Positions 7,447 through 16,626 of a stretch of DNA of 22,994 nt are shown piece after piece. The DNA comes from Folioceros fuciformis (lineage: Eukaryota > Anthocerotophyta > Anthocerotopsida > Anthocerotales). The stretch covers positions 387,356 through 410,349 of the forward strand of contig JBNGIO010006223.1 of NCBI GenBank assembly GCA_049999805.1, given 5' to 3'. Position numbers and translations under genes: made by a program. The notes under the pieces are model-generated. The model saw nothing but the letters and a program-made list of their open reading frames with translations. It was not told the origin of the DNA and searched no databases. How positions within the stretch are numbered: position 1 is the stretch's first letter; each line of letters starts with the position of its first letter.

Positions 7447-9471
7447 TTAGTCGCAGGCAGACAGTGGGTTAGTTGCTTGGATTAGCCAAGCCAAATCGTC
7501 GCCTGAGAGGTGGGGAGACAGGGCCTTGCGACAGTCGAAGTGATACTTGTCAATCCAGCCGATCTCTTCTGGAGTGAGCAGGGAAACATCCATCAACTTC
7601 TGTTGGTAGGGTACCCATGTAATATGCTCAAATTCCAGGTAGCCTTTCTCCCCGAAGTTGTGTTTCACCTCTGCTTCTTTTATGATCAAAACATTCTCTA
7701 TCCTTATCCCGAAGTTGCCATCCTCGTAATAGCCAGGCTCGTCGGTGACTGTCATGTTGGCTTGCAACGAAACGTTCCGGGCCTGCGGCCTGAAGCTGAT
7801 CAGGTGGGGTCCCTCGTGCACATTGAGGTAAGAACCCACACCATGCCCTGTGCCATGGCGGTAGTCGAGCCCATCCTTCCAGAGAGGGAGTCTTGCGAGG
7901 ATATCTAAGGCATGACCAGTGGTGCCATTGGGGAAGACAGCCGTGTCCAAGCCTATGTGTGCCTTGAGGACCCGTGTGTAGCAAGCCTTCTCATGGGCCG
8001 ACGGCTTCCCGAAATGCATGGTGCGCGTGATGTCGGTGGTGCCATCCAGGTACTGCCCACCCGAGTCGCACAGATACATAGAGTCAGGCTGCATCTCCGC
8101 GCAAGAGTCCGGCACAGCAGAATAGTGGATTACAGCCGCATTGGCCCCCACGGCGGAAATGGTGTCGAAGCTGAGGCCCTTGAAAAGCTCCCGCTTGGAG
8201 CGAAATTCCTCCAACTTGTCGCTCACACTAATCTCGGTCATCTTCTCCTTATCCGAGCGCTTGCGCTTCAGAGAGCCCTTGCCATCGTTGCCCTCGGAGA
8301 AGTAGCCCGCTGCCCCATACACCTCCTGCATCTGCCGGTCCAGCCACGCGGTGTGACACACGACGGCTGCCCCGTCCCGGATGTGTGAATTACGCATGCC
8401 CTGCAGCTCCACGGGATGCTTTAGCGCCTTGGCCAGGGCCAAAGGGGACTGCTGCAGCAGCACCCTGTCCTGCGGCAACCTGGTGTAGAGCGCGTAGCTG
8501 CAAGAGGCAGGGTCAAGCCACACCAACTTGGGAGCATCGCTTGAGCCGTGGTCGTCCTCCTCCTCCACCTCTTCCTCCGATCCTTCCGCGGAGGGCTCGG
8601 GCTCAGGATCGGCAGCTGCAGCGCAGACCCTGCCCAGCTCCTCCACATCCGGCAGCATCCGGTCGTAGTCCCGGATCTCCACTCCGTTCTCCCGCAAGTA
8701 ATGCTCCACCACCTCGTCGATCTTGCGCCGGTCCACGTAGTAAAAGGCAGAATGCGCGGTGACGATAGCGAAGGCGTGCACCACGGGGTTGTAGAGCACG
8801 TCAGAGCCCCGCAGATTATAGAGCCAGGCCACCTCGTCCAGTGTGGTGACGAGGATGGCGTACGCCCTCTCCTTGGCCAGAGCCTGGCGCAGGTCGTGCA
8901 GCTTGTCCCTGGCGAGCCTGCCGGCGAAAGCCACGGCGTGTGTATGGACGGGAGCCAGCGCGGGCCTCGGCCGCGTCTTCCACACCTGATCCACAAGATT
9001 ATGCTGCAGAGGCACCAGCTTTAGGCCGCTCCGCGCGAAGGCGTGCTCCCAGCGCTTGGCGGAATCCACCGAAACGCACCAGGGGTCCACCCCGACGGCG
9101 GCCCCGCGCGACAGGTGATCCGCCAGCCAAGTCTCCAGCGGTGGCTCCTCCCCGCCTCGCATCAACTGCCATGCGCTGCTCAGCTGCTGCTGTGCTTGCA
9201 GGAAGTAGCGGCCATCGGTCCACAGCAGCGCCTTGCTACCCGTGATCACGGCCACACCAGCGCTGCCGCTGAAGCCGCTCACGTACTCCCGCCGCTTGTC
9301 TGAGTCCGCCACGTACTCGCTTTGGTGCGCGTCCTCCGACGGCACCACCAGCGCCTCCAGCGCCGGTGTGTGGGCCTGCATCAGCGGCCGCAGCAGCCCC
9401 ACTGCCTCTACCTCTACCTCTCCGTTTCCCTCTGCCTCGTCCCGCTCTTCCTTCCCCTCCGACTCCTCCAT
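7447..9471 (-). CDS. APP1: Aminopeptidase P1 (Xaa-Pro aminopeptidase), intronless
   Basis: Cytosolic M24B metallopeptidase that removes an N-terminal residue preceding proline; plant APP1 was also isolated as a binder of the auxin-transport inhibitor NPA. One 674-residue frame follows plant APP1 along its length: two creatinase-like N-terminal domains (about 28-355, with DALVVPS-type, HQSEYV and SGFSGSAG motifs) and the C-terminal pita-bread catalytic domain. The five metal ligands are present: D469 and D480 (CDSGGQYLDGTTD), H543 (GTGHGVG), E578 (DEPGYY) and E592 (RIENV). The first ATG is at 9471; the frame is open 45 bases further but starts with no ATG and is preceded by a TGA. A Glu/Asp-rich loop (about 288-310) and a basic stretch near 400 (KRKR) are extra to the core. 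GC-rich and without any intron in 2 kb, unlike all multi-exon neighbours. Confidence 0.96.
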   Translation of the reverse strand: MEESEGKEERDEAEGNGEVEVEAVGLLRPLMQAHTPALEALVVPSEDAHQSEYVADSDKRREYVSGFSGSAGVAVITGSKALLWTDGRYFLQAQQQLSSAWQLMRGGEEPPLETWLADHLSRGAAVGVDPWCVSVDSAKRWEHAFARSGLKLVPLQHNLVDQVWKTRPRPALAPVHTHAVAFAGRLARDKLHDLRQALAKERAYAILVTTLDEVAWLYNLRGSDVLYNPVVHAFAIVTAHSAFYYVDRRKIDEVVEHYLRENGVEIRDYDRMLPDVEELGRVCAAAADPEPEPSAEGSEEEVEEEDDHGSSDAPKLVWLDPASCSYALYTRLPQDRVLLQQSPLALAKALKHPVELQGMRNSHIRDGAAVVCHTAWLDRQMQEVYGAAGYFSEGNDGKGSLKRKRSDKEKMTEISVSDKLEEFRSKRELFKGLSFDTISAVGANAAVIHYSAVPDSCAEMQPDSMYLCDSGGQYLDGTTDITRTMHFGKPSAHEKACYTRVLKAHIGLDTAVFPNGTTGHALDILARLPLWKDGLDYRHGTGHGVGSYLNVHEGPHLISFRPQARNVSLQANMTVTDEPGYYEDGNFGIRIENVLIIKEAEVKHNFGEKGYLEFEHITWVPYQQKLMDVSLLTPEEIGWIDKYHFDCRKALSPHLSGDDLAWLIQATNPLSACD

Positions 9472-9848
9472 GATGCGCAGCCGCTGCGCCAACTCTGCTT
9501 CCACCTCCTCCGCCACTTTGCCAGGCCTCGCACTTCAAACGAAAAAGGCAATTCTTGCCACAACCTCCTAGCACCCGAGCGATAGACGAGGCCGAGGGCT
9601 CGCAGCGCCGCAACTCTCCACAAGAGGGCCCATCCAAGGCTAGACTACGTCTACAGACAGGAATATACGTCTAGGAAAAAGAGGGTAGATAGGTCCTCAA
9701 ATTTTTAGTAAAAAGTTCCGTGGAGATAAACAGGTACGTTTTCCACAGCCAGTGAACGAATCCGCGTCATGAGCAAGCATTCAAGGACACTACTACCCAT
9801 GAACCCATACCGATGACCTGAATACATAGACTATACGTTCCGTGAAAA
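9472..9848. promoter_or_regulatory. APP1 upstream region and FIE 3' end
   Basis: APP1 and FIE lie head-to-tail on the minus strand, so these 377 bases hold the APP1 promoter and 5'UTR as well as the FIE 3'UTR. No TATA box or clear poly(A) signal could be assigned. The part next to APP1 continues its GC-rich composition. Confidence 0.45.
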
Positions 9849-12413
9849 CTAGATCGACAATTTCTCCTTCTTGACGGCGTCCCACCGCCAGATGCATCCA
9901 TCTTCGCAGCAACATAGAATCGTGCTGCGCCACAGGACAACGTAGAGGCAACACATTGGCTTAGTAGCTGCTGCTGCTACCCGCTTGTGCATGTGGATTA
10001 TGATCAAGCAGAGGCTCTCACCTGCCGTCAAACGAGGTGGCTGTCTGCCGGATGGGTGATTTACATTGTGCATGCGATAACCTGGGCAGAGATCCAAGCG
10101 CCAGAAAAGAAAGCTTCAAGCACCAGACATATGAGGAGGTGCTGTACTTGCAAATGACCAAATTGCTGTCCAGCTTACATTGCGACCAATCTGGGAGGAC
10201 AAGATTGTGGCTCATAAACATACACTTTCCCCTCTCTATTGCCTGCACAATCACAGAGCGTCGTTGAGGTTGAAATGTTGCACAATGGAGGTACTGCCAA
10301 CACTGCTGCCAAACCCAACTTACCAATGGTTAAAATGTTGAAGTGAAAGTCAAACGAGAACTTGATAAACCAGATATCACATTGTGGAACTGGGTACCTC
10401 TGAAGAACGTCAACAGAGCCCTGCAAACATTTCGTTCACCTCATTATTGATGCTGATCTGCTATTTAGGGGGACAAGACGATCCACTCACAGACTTACTT
10501 CCGTTGTGCTCCCTTGTTCTTTCAGCAAGGGCTCCCACAACAGGATCTCATTATCCACACTCTGCATGACCACCGTGAGGTAAGGAGTGCACATTGGATG
10601 CTTAGTTTAGTGCATCTTATTGAAAAAACCACTGTTACCTTCGAAAGTATAAAATCACCTAGCCAGCGAGTACAATCCACATAGTTTGTGTGCACAAGTG
10701 CATTGAAAACCTGAAGCACATCCGTCAGATAATCGAGTCTTCGTTTACATAAATGGTCATTGACTTGACTCTTGTTCCATTTCAACTTCAAGCACTCGTA
10801 CCCAGGCCTACTTACAGGAAACTGAACATATTTGGTCGGAAACTTGGAAGGGGAATCCGTCCAAGACAAAGACATCTCCACATATTTCCAAAAGTCTGCA
10901 CAGGCAGAAACACATCACCATCGACTACAAAAAAGGCCTACACTTTACTAAGCCTACAGAGGTGTTTAAACGCGATGCAAACGTAATTCTTCCCACTATA
11001 CACAAATTGAAACACTTCCCCCAACATTCAAAAGCTCATTGGTGCCACTTGCAATTACCTTTTAAGTCCCATATTTTGATAGTGTTGTCCATTCCACAGC
11101 TTGCTACTTTTGTAAGATCTGCAGGATGGAAGTCCTGAACCACAGCAAATGAAAGTCAGGACCACCTCCAGTACAAACGTACTACCAATTACAACCATCC
11201 GAGACACCAATAGGGATACAAACAATAGGGCCACAATGGGCCTAAACAAAAATAATCACCTAACATATCCACATATACTTGCGGCACAGCCCGGCTCATA
11301 TAAATGGCAGGGGGGCCTTCAACACGTACCACACTAAGGACTTCGTTTCTGTGTCCTCCAGCTCCGGCGAAGACCAAGACACACACTCCAGTAGAAACGT
11401 TCCAAAGCCGAATGGACTCATCCTAAAGCGCATCCACAATGCCACAAATCAAACGAAAATAGTGAGAAAGGACCATAGAAAAACAAACAGAAAGATTATT
11501 ACCTTACTAGCAGACGCAACTAGACAAGGCTTCAATGACTGTGTCCGTAACTCATTCACAGAGTCTCCATGCCCAATGAAGCTCTGTCAGTGGATTACAT
11601 CCTAATCAAGAGTCAAAACCTTTGGAAAACCGTACTTGTTATTGGTGGGAAACAACCATACAACACCACAAGTACCATGTGAAGCTTCTCCTTTCCACAA
11701 TCAATAATGCGTATGACTCCATTGATTCCGCTAGCTGCAACCATCGGTGAGCCTCCATCACTGTAGCACCAGCTGACTGTGTAAAATGACTCCTCTTTCT
11801 GCGCATGTTAAGAAAAGGAAATAAATACATGCGGAATGGCTGTCATCTACAAAGGTAAGGGGCAGCAGCCAAGCTCAAGGATAAACAAAGCAGTTTGGCA
11901 CCGTTTTTGACAAGCAGGGGAAATTTTCAGATGGATACATCTTCGTCAACATACGCTTGCAGAACAGCTAGGGCTCCTCCCTCCAAGCAGCAGTATACTG
12001 TTATCTGCCAGCCACCACTTACACAATGAAACACGCAAAATTCTGACTTTCGACTGGAAGCTGTCACATGTGTGAAGCCAAGATAGGTTGCAGTCTCTTG
12101 CGAGGCACAGAGGATAGATACCAACCCTGTTACCCCCCGCTGAAGCGAAGCAGCACTGATGGCGGGAGTCGAGGGAATTGAAACATATAGCATACAGAGG
12201 ACGCTTGCCCTCCTGCAATCGGTTAGTGACTTGGTACTCTGTTGTGATATGCTCCTCGAACGCTGATGGCTGTTCATTAGTGTCCGGAGCTAGACCTTCC
12301 TCAACTCTGATCGTGCTTTCTCTGCGCAACGAGGGATGACCGTTGGACCCAGGGATCACTGCCTCCTCGTGAGTAGTCCCCGGCCTTCTCGGGGCGACGA
12401 CGGTCTGCTCCAT
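9849..12413 (-). CDS. FIE: Polycomb repressive complex 2 WD40 subunit FIE/EED
   Basis: WD40 propeller that holds the PRC2 histone H3K27 methyltransferase together and reads H3K27me3. Thirteen exons: 12413-12126, 12004-11939, 11798-11676, 11583-11503, 11422-11330, 11134-11059, 10895-10816, 10710-10639, 10561-10499, 10420-10324, 10242-10179, 10081-10022, 9924-9849; all introns GT-AG, total 412 residues. Similarity to plant FIE begins at YQVTNRLQEGKRPLY (residue 60) and runs to the end (EDGCIWRWD), through RLWNVSTG, FAGAGGHRNEVLS, GMDNTIKIWD, KFPTKYVQFP, HTNYVDC, VDNEILLWEP, YPVPQCDIWF and GKVYVYE. The aromatic cage known from human EED (F97, Y148, W364/Y365) maps to F89, Y124 and W331/F332, so H3K27me3 reading should be kept. 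The first 58 residues are an acidic, Pro/Thr-rich extension longer than in Arabidopsis FIE. The upstream gene is divergent. Confidence 0.96.
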
Positions 12414-12644
12414 AGCTTATTCTTGCTGGGCTGTCATCAGTTTTGATCACAGGTCACGTTCCACAAAGACGACTAAGGGATCCTTTCTTGGATGTAGATT
12501 CAGGGTCCACGGTGCACCTATAAGCTTGTACACCGTGCTCAAGACCGTAGCCCTAAAGTGCCACCTGAAATTTGGTTGAACCCTACTGGAGCTGTCTATG
12601 AGAAACTTGAGGCGCTTGCGCGAGTAGTGACGGCGCTTGCACTT
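12414..12644. promoter_or_regulatory. Short bidirectional promoter region between FIE and the spermidine-synthase-like gene
   Basis: The two start codons are on opposite strands and at most 231 bases apart, so both promoters and 5'UTRs must share this space. The minus-strand FIE ATG is at 12413; the plus-strand frame is open from 12498 but its first ATG is at 12645. No TATA box is obvious. If the plus-strand gene has a further 5' exon, the promoters overlap the FIE gene itself. Confidence 0.6.
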
Positions 12645-13793
12645 ATGTCAATGTTGAGAGAGGGCTGCCTCTGTGTACTCCCCGGTGCCACCCGCAAGGG
12701 TAGTAGCAGTGTGCTAGAGCATAGGGTTGTGTGGTTCATCACCGACGCGACAGGCTCTTCCCGTCTCACCTGGCAAGCGACGAAGTCAATATTTGGTTAC
12801 GGGCGGTGTACTCATATTAGCAAGGCCAGGGTCTCCGTCTCCCAAGGTAGAAGCAATACAGACAATCTGCAGATCATAGAATCCAATGCCGTTTCAAATG
12901 AGGATGGGAGTGCCTCTAAAGAAGGACAGGGTGATGCTTGGATTGTGGAAGAAGTCATCACGCCTTATAATCAGATAACTGTGATTGAGATGGATGCTGA
13001 TGCTGAGCATGAGCTAGCAGGGGCGTGGGTTTTGAAGTTGGATGACCAAGATCTTGCCCATAGCGTCTACTGGAACGATGGAAGGCGGTTGACAGGATCT
13101 TACTATGATGAGGTTGCACTTCTTCCCCCGTTACTTCCTGAAGGGCCCATAGGAATCTACGGTTTGGGAGCTGGTACAGATGCGCGCATTCTACTGCAAC
13201 TGTGGCCGCAATTGCATCTGGAAGGGTGGGAAATTGACTCTGAAGTGGTGAAAATGGGTCGTCTGTACTTTGGGCTCTCGCAACTAGAGTTGCAGGAAGG
13301 TGATGGCGGAAAAGCTGCAGGTAGGAAAAAGAGGACAGGGACGCAACGTTCCGTGGTGCAATCTTCGGCGGACGAGATATACAGTGGGTACCTAGTTGTT
13401 CATATTGGGGATGCGTTCAAGAAGTCGGCGAGAGTTGACGGAGGCTTTGCGGGCCTGTTTGTTGATCTTTACAGCAAGGGGCGCATATGTGAAGCACTTA
13501 CTCGTGAAGCCACATGGGCAAGGTTTAGGAAACGACTTCGGGAGGGAGGTCGTATACTGGTAAACTGTGGCGGGCCCCCGATAGACGGGGACAGTGCTGC
13601 ATGGAAGGAGCAGATGTTCGCCACGGCAACGGCCATGGCTGGTGCGTTTGATGGGGACATTTGCATCAAGGAAGTGGAGGATGAGTCTCGGAATGTGATG
13701 TTGATGTCCGGAAGTTTGCCAGACCCATTGTGGTGGAGTGCGCAGTTACCAGACACTATCGAACGAGGTGTTTCGGGCTGGAGACCTTGGTGA
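12645..13793 (+). CDS. Spermidine-synthase-like SAM-dependent methyltransferase-fold protein
   Basis: 382 residues from the first in-frame ATG; the frame is open 49 codons upstream without an ATG, so a 5' exon is possible. The conserved part starts at DAWIVEEVITPYNQITVIE (about residue 97). The Rossmann core follows: IGIYGLGAGT (motif I, glycine loop 173-178), an acidic strand end at WEID (about 195-198), HIGDAF (about 253-258), GLFVDLYSKG (about 270) and GGRILVNCGG (about 301-310). This is the order seen in plant proteins annotated as spermidine-synthase-like or SAM-dependent methyltransferase superfamily. The polyamine-binding residues and the gatekeeping loop of true spermidine synthase are not apparent, so polyamine synthesis should not be assumed. 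A basic, Lys/Arg/Gly-rich insertion (about 218-236) splits strands 4 and 5. Convergent with the F-box gene. Confidence 0.75.
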   Translation: MSMLREGCLCVLPGATRKGSSSVLEHRVVWFITDATGSSRLTWQATKSIFGYGRCTHISKARVSVSQGRSNTDNLQIIESNAVSNEDGSASKEGQGDAWIVEEVITPYNQITVIEMDADAEHELAGAWVLKLDDQDLAHSVYWNDGRRLTGSYYDEVALLPPLLPEGPIGIYGLGAGTDARILLQLWPQLHLEGWEIDSEVVKMGRLYFGLSQLELQEGDGGKAAGRKKRTGTQRSVVQSSADEIYSGYLVVHIGDAFKKSARVDGGFAGLFVDLYSKGRICEALTREATWARFRKRLREGGRILVNCGGPPIDGDSAAWKEQMFATATAMAGAFDGDICIKEVEDESRNVMLMSGSLPDPLWWSAQLPDTIERGVSGWRPW

Positions 13794-14039
13794 ACGTTTT
13801 TGAGATACTGGAGTCTCAGGAATGCTGGGACTGGACGGTTGTGCACCGCACGAAGCAACTAATGCCTTCACTATGTCAGCTGGGTCGTGAAGAAAGGGTG
13901 AAGCTATGGAATGACATCACATGTACAAGAACAACAAGCGACTGACACAACCCATAGTCAGTTGCACGGTCGATTAGATGGGTATATGCCCCAGTTCCTC
14001 TCACACGGAAGAAACAGCAAGTATTTAGAAGGGGGAGGT

Positions 14040-15106
14040 CTAAAAGACACCCGGTCCACCTCGCATGTTTCTCAAGTTTGTGTGCGGGGCGCGCTTGTAA
14101 ATGTGGTCCTCGCAGACACTGGGCTTGAGGGTTAGACAATCCAGGAAAAGACCGCCTTTCCAGTATGAAGAGTCGACTTCTGTGACGACGAAGTCTAAAT
14201 TGAAGTGCTTGACCTGGAAGCGTGCACCGATAATCCTGATTTGACCAACTTCAAACTCGAACCACTCCTGGTACCCGCTCTTTTGAGGCTGCGCTAAATC
14301 AAGCTCTCTGCAAAGGTGCTGGCCGTCACTTGTAATGGCAGAGAACCGCAAGGGCTGCTTCCAGGAGAGGAAGTGCGCACGGCCACCCATGGGATTGGAG
14401 ACTTTCAGTCGCCAGACCAGCGAAAACACTCCTGGAGGCAAGGAGCAACTCCATTTTCCTCGAATCTCAAGCCAATTAGTCGCAAGCAGATGTGCGACCT
14501 GAAACAGAAAGGCGCACGCAGCTGTCACCAAACAAGGCTCAGCTTCACGAAATAGTGAACAACAAGATGCAGTCAGGCTGTGAGGAGGAGGGGGGAGGGG
14601 GAGGAGAGATCTCCTACCTTGGGAAAGTAGGAGGTAGACGACTCCTCCCATCTCCAGAAGCGCTCGTCATGCCTCCAAGCCACATCCATTTCTGCCACAG
14701 ACAGCATCAAGCAGACGCTCCCCGAGAGAGGCAGAAGCAAGTACCTGAGCAGTCCGGCGCCCAGATACACGCCGCGAGCCAGCCACTCCACAACATCCCT
14801 CTTATTCTCAGGAAAAGAGGCACAGCTGTTGCTTTTGCACAGCAGAGCCTTTGCGCAAACTTCTGCATAGTTGGACGGCAGAAGATTCTCCCAGGTGATG
14901 TCAGACCTGGCCGCAGCCGCGAAGGAGTGACACACGGATGCCAACCTAGAGGCGTCGGCGGGCGTGGTGCAAGACAGAACGAGCGCAAGGCAATCTGGTG
15001 GGAGGCACGACAGATTCTGCTTCAGGTCCTGGCCCTCCCTCTGTTCCTCGTCCTGTGCCGCCGCTGCCATGGCTCGCCGCTGACAGGCGGCCGCATCATC
15101 TGCCAT
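14040..15106 (-). CDS. F-box protein with PP2 (phloem lectin-like) domain
   Basis: Expected substrate-recognition subunit of an SCF (SKP1-CUL1-F-box) ubiquitin ligase whose PP2 lectin-like domain may bind glycans or glycoproteins. Two exons, 15106-14618 and 14498-14040, 315 residues; the join is YFPK|VAHLLATNWLEIRGK, phase 0, GT-AG. The F-box lies at about 35-77 (LPPDCLALVLSCTTPADASRLASVCHSF is the family signature, ending TWENLLP). The PP2 domain follows, with CLMLSVAEMDVAW at 130-142, the WLEIRGKW motif just after the intron, SLVWRLKV, and W(F)EFEVGQI near 265. This is the arrangement of plant PP2-A/PP2-B F-box proteins. The N-terminus before the F-box is Ala/Gln-rich and low-complexity. 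The upstream DUF1279 gene is divergent. Targets cannot be read from the sequence. Confidence 0.93.
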
Positions 15107-15416
15107 ACTATGATGCTAGAACTCCACCACTGTCGTAAGTAACGAGACAGTCGGCCGAATTACCACGTCGCGCTGCTGGTGGCACAAAACCCCCGTGCTA
15201 TGCGCCGCGGCAGAGCATTCTAGGTCCAAAACGCGCCACGTCACCGAGGCGGGGGCTAAGAGTTGATTGAGCTCTATCCCTGGGACGGGGTTTAGTCAGG
15301 ACCAGCAAAACGATTCGTGGCGTGAAGCAACACTCTCGGAAACTCCTAATTCGCGTACTGTACTTATTGTTTGCGACGTGATCTACACCACTTTTGCATC
15401 GCTAGTTTCTGGCATC
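15107..15416. promoter_or_regulatory. Shared upstream region of F-box/PP2 and DUF1279 genes
   Basis: 310 bases separate two divergent start codons. The left half is GC-rich (CGCGCTGC, GCGCCGCGG). No TATA box is evident on either side. An in-frame stretch open upstream of the DUF1279 ATG has no better start codon. Confidence 0.55.
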
Positions 15417-16240
15417 ATGGCGCTGGCTGCCCCTGGCGTCGTCTTCAATGTCAGTGGCTGCAATGGACTAGCCGCCAGGCGCTCCTCTCCCACCGCCACC
15501 TTCTCCGGCCGCTTCTCCCTCTTCCACTCATCAATGCGTCAGCGCTCCACGTGGTATGTCACGTGTTCCGCCACACAGGAGAAGGAGAAGGAGGAGGAGA
15601 GGGGGCAAGAGCAGGCCGACCCGTCAGACGTAGAATCTGTGACACGCAAATTCGGCTTAGAGGCTGGCCTATGGAAGGTATGTTGCCTGCCTTTCTGTTT
15701 GTATGTACTCTTTACTCTTCGACATCGTCCATGACTTATCGTCTATGGGATCGGGACACCAGATCTTCACTTCCAAGGAGCAGGACAAGCCAGGTGAGGA
15801 GAACAAAGGTAAAAAGCAAAGTCAAGCCAAGGAGCTGCTTGCACGATACGGAGGTGCTTATCTGGCCACTTCAGTATCCCTCTCCTTGGTGTCATTCGGC
15901 CTCTGTTATGTGCTCGTCAATGCTGGGGTGGATGTAGCATCTCTTCTCTCGCAGGTAACTCATTCTTTATTAGCTGCGGGGCTTGCGCCAAAGGCGCAGT
16001 GGCTTAAGCAAAGCCTCAACCAACTCACTCCGTCTTTCGTCTTTGCAGGTCGGGATCGAAGCAGATGCTACTGGAGAGAAAGTGGGCACATTTGCCTTGG
16101 CATATGCCGCACACAAAGCGGCTTCGCCTATCCGATTTCCTCCCACTGTGGCCCTTACTCCAATTGTTGCCGGATGGTTCGACCGGAAATCCAAAGCAGA
16201 CAATCCAGAAGCCCACGAGTCTTCTGCAGAAAAGCAATAG
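15417..16240 (+). CDS. Plastid-targeted DUF1279 (FAM210-like) membrane protein
   Basis: Membrane protein of the DUF1279/FAM210 family; plant members are predicted in chloroplasts, function not established. Exons 15417-15677, 15763-15954 and 16049-16240 give 214 residues; joins are GLWK|IFTSKEQ and ASLLSQ|VGIEADATGEK, both phase 0 and GT-AG. Residues 1-50 are Ser/Ala/Arg-rich with almost no acids, as in a transit peptide, followed by a Glu-rich spacer (53-70). The DUF1279 core is at 109-192: AKELLARYGGAYL, a hydrophobic helix (about 119-140, LATSVSLSLVSFGLCYVLV), then TGEKVGTFALAYAAHKAASPIRFPPTVALTPIVAGW, which is the most conserved part in plants. The C-terminus is short and polar. Start: this is the only ATG that gives a clean transit peptide. 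It faces the coiled-coil gene tail to tail. Confidence 0.94.
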
Positions 16241-16626
16241 GGATAGGTATGTATTTATTCGCACCCTTCGAATGGCATCATTTTCGTCGCCACACTTCAA
16301 GACGGGGAGGCCAGTTCGTTTCTGTCAGATCCAGCCCTGGCCTCCTAGTATGATCTGGGTGAAGTTGACTCACCGTCTCTACAGTCACTCTAATCCTCCG
16401 TACTTCCTTGCCAGGACTGTGACTTGATTTGTGTTCCATAGTCTTGTCGTTCTGTCTGCCCATTCATGACCTCAGCGTGTACTGTCTTTTGCTGCAGTCC
16501 ATGTTTGTGCTCCTCGAAATTTCTTCTTCCCGAGGTAGTTTATGTTCTCCTTCTCTCTCTGTTGTAAAGAAGTTAAAGTTTTCTGAAACTCGAACGTCCC
16601 TGCCACAATGAACCAAATGAGAGCGA
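16241..16626. other. Convergent intergenic region
   Basis: This is the 3' flank of the DUF1279 gene and of the minus-strand coiled-coil gene. No coding motif is seen. Pyrimidine-rich runs occur around 16540. Poly(A) sites of both genes are expected here. Confidence 0.5.

Noticed and set aside
8421-8996. Long frames on both strands inside APP1, up to about 190 codons
   Set aside because: Arg/Trp/Pro/Ser-rich shadow frames caused by the high GC of the true APP1 frame.
9472-9516. A 15-codon N-terminal extension of APP1
   Set aside because: The frame is open but begins with GTG and is closed by a TGA just upstream. The first ATG is at 9471 and similarity to plant APP1 begins later.
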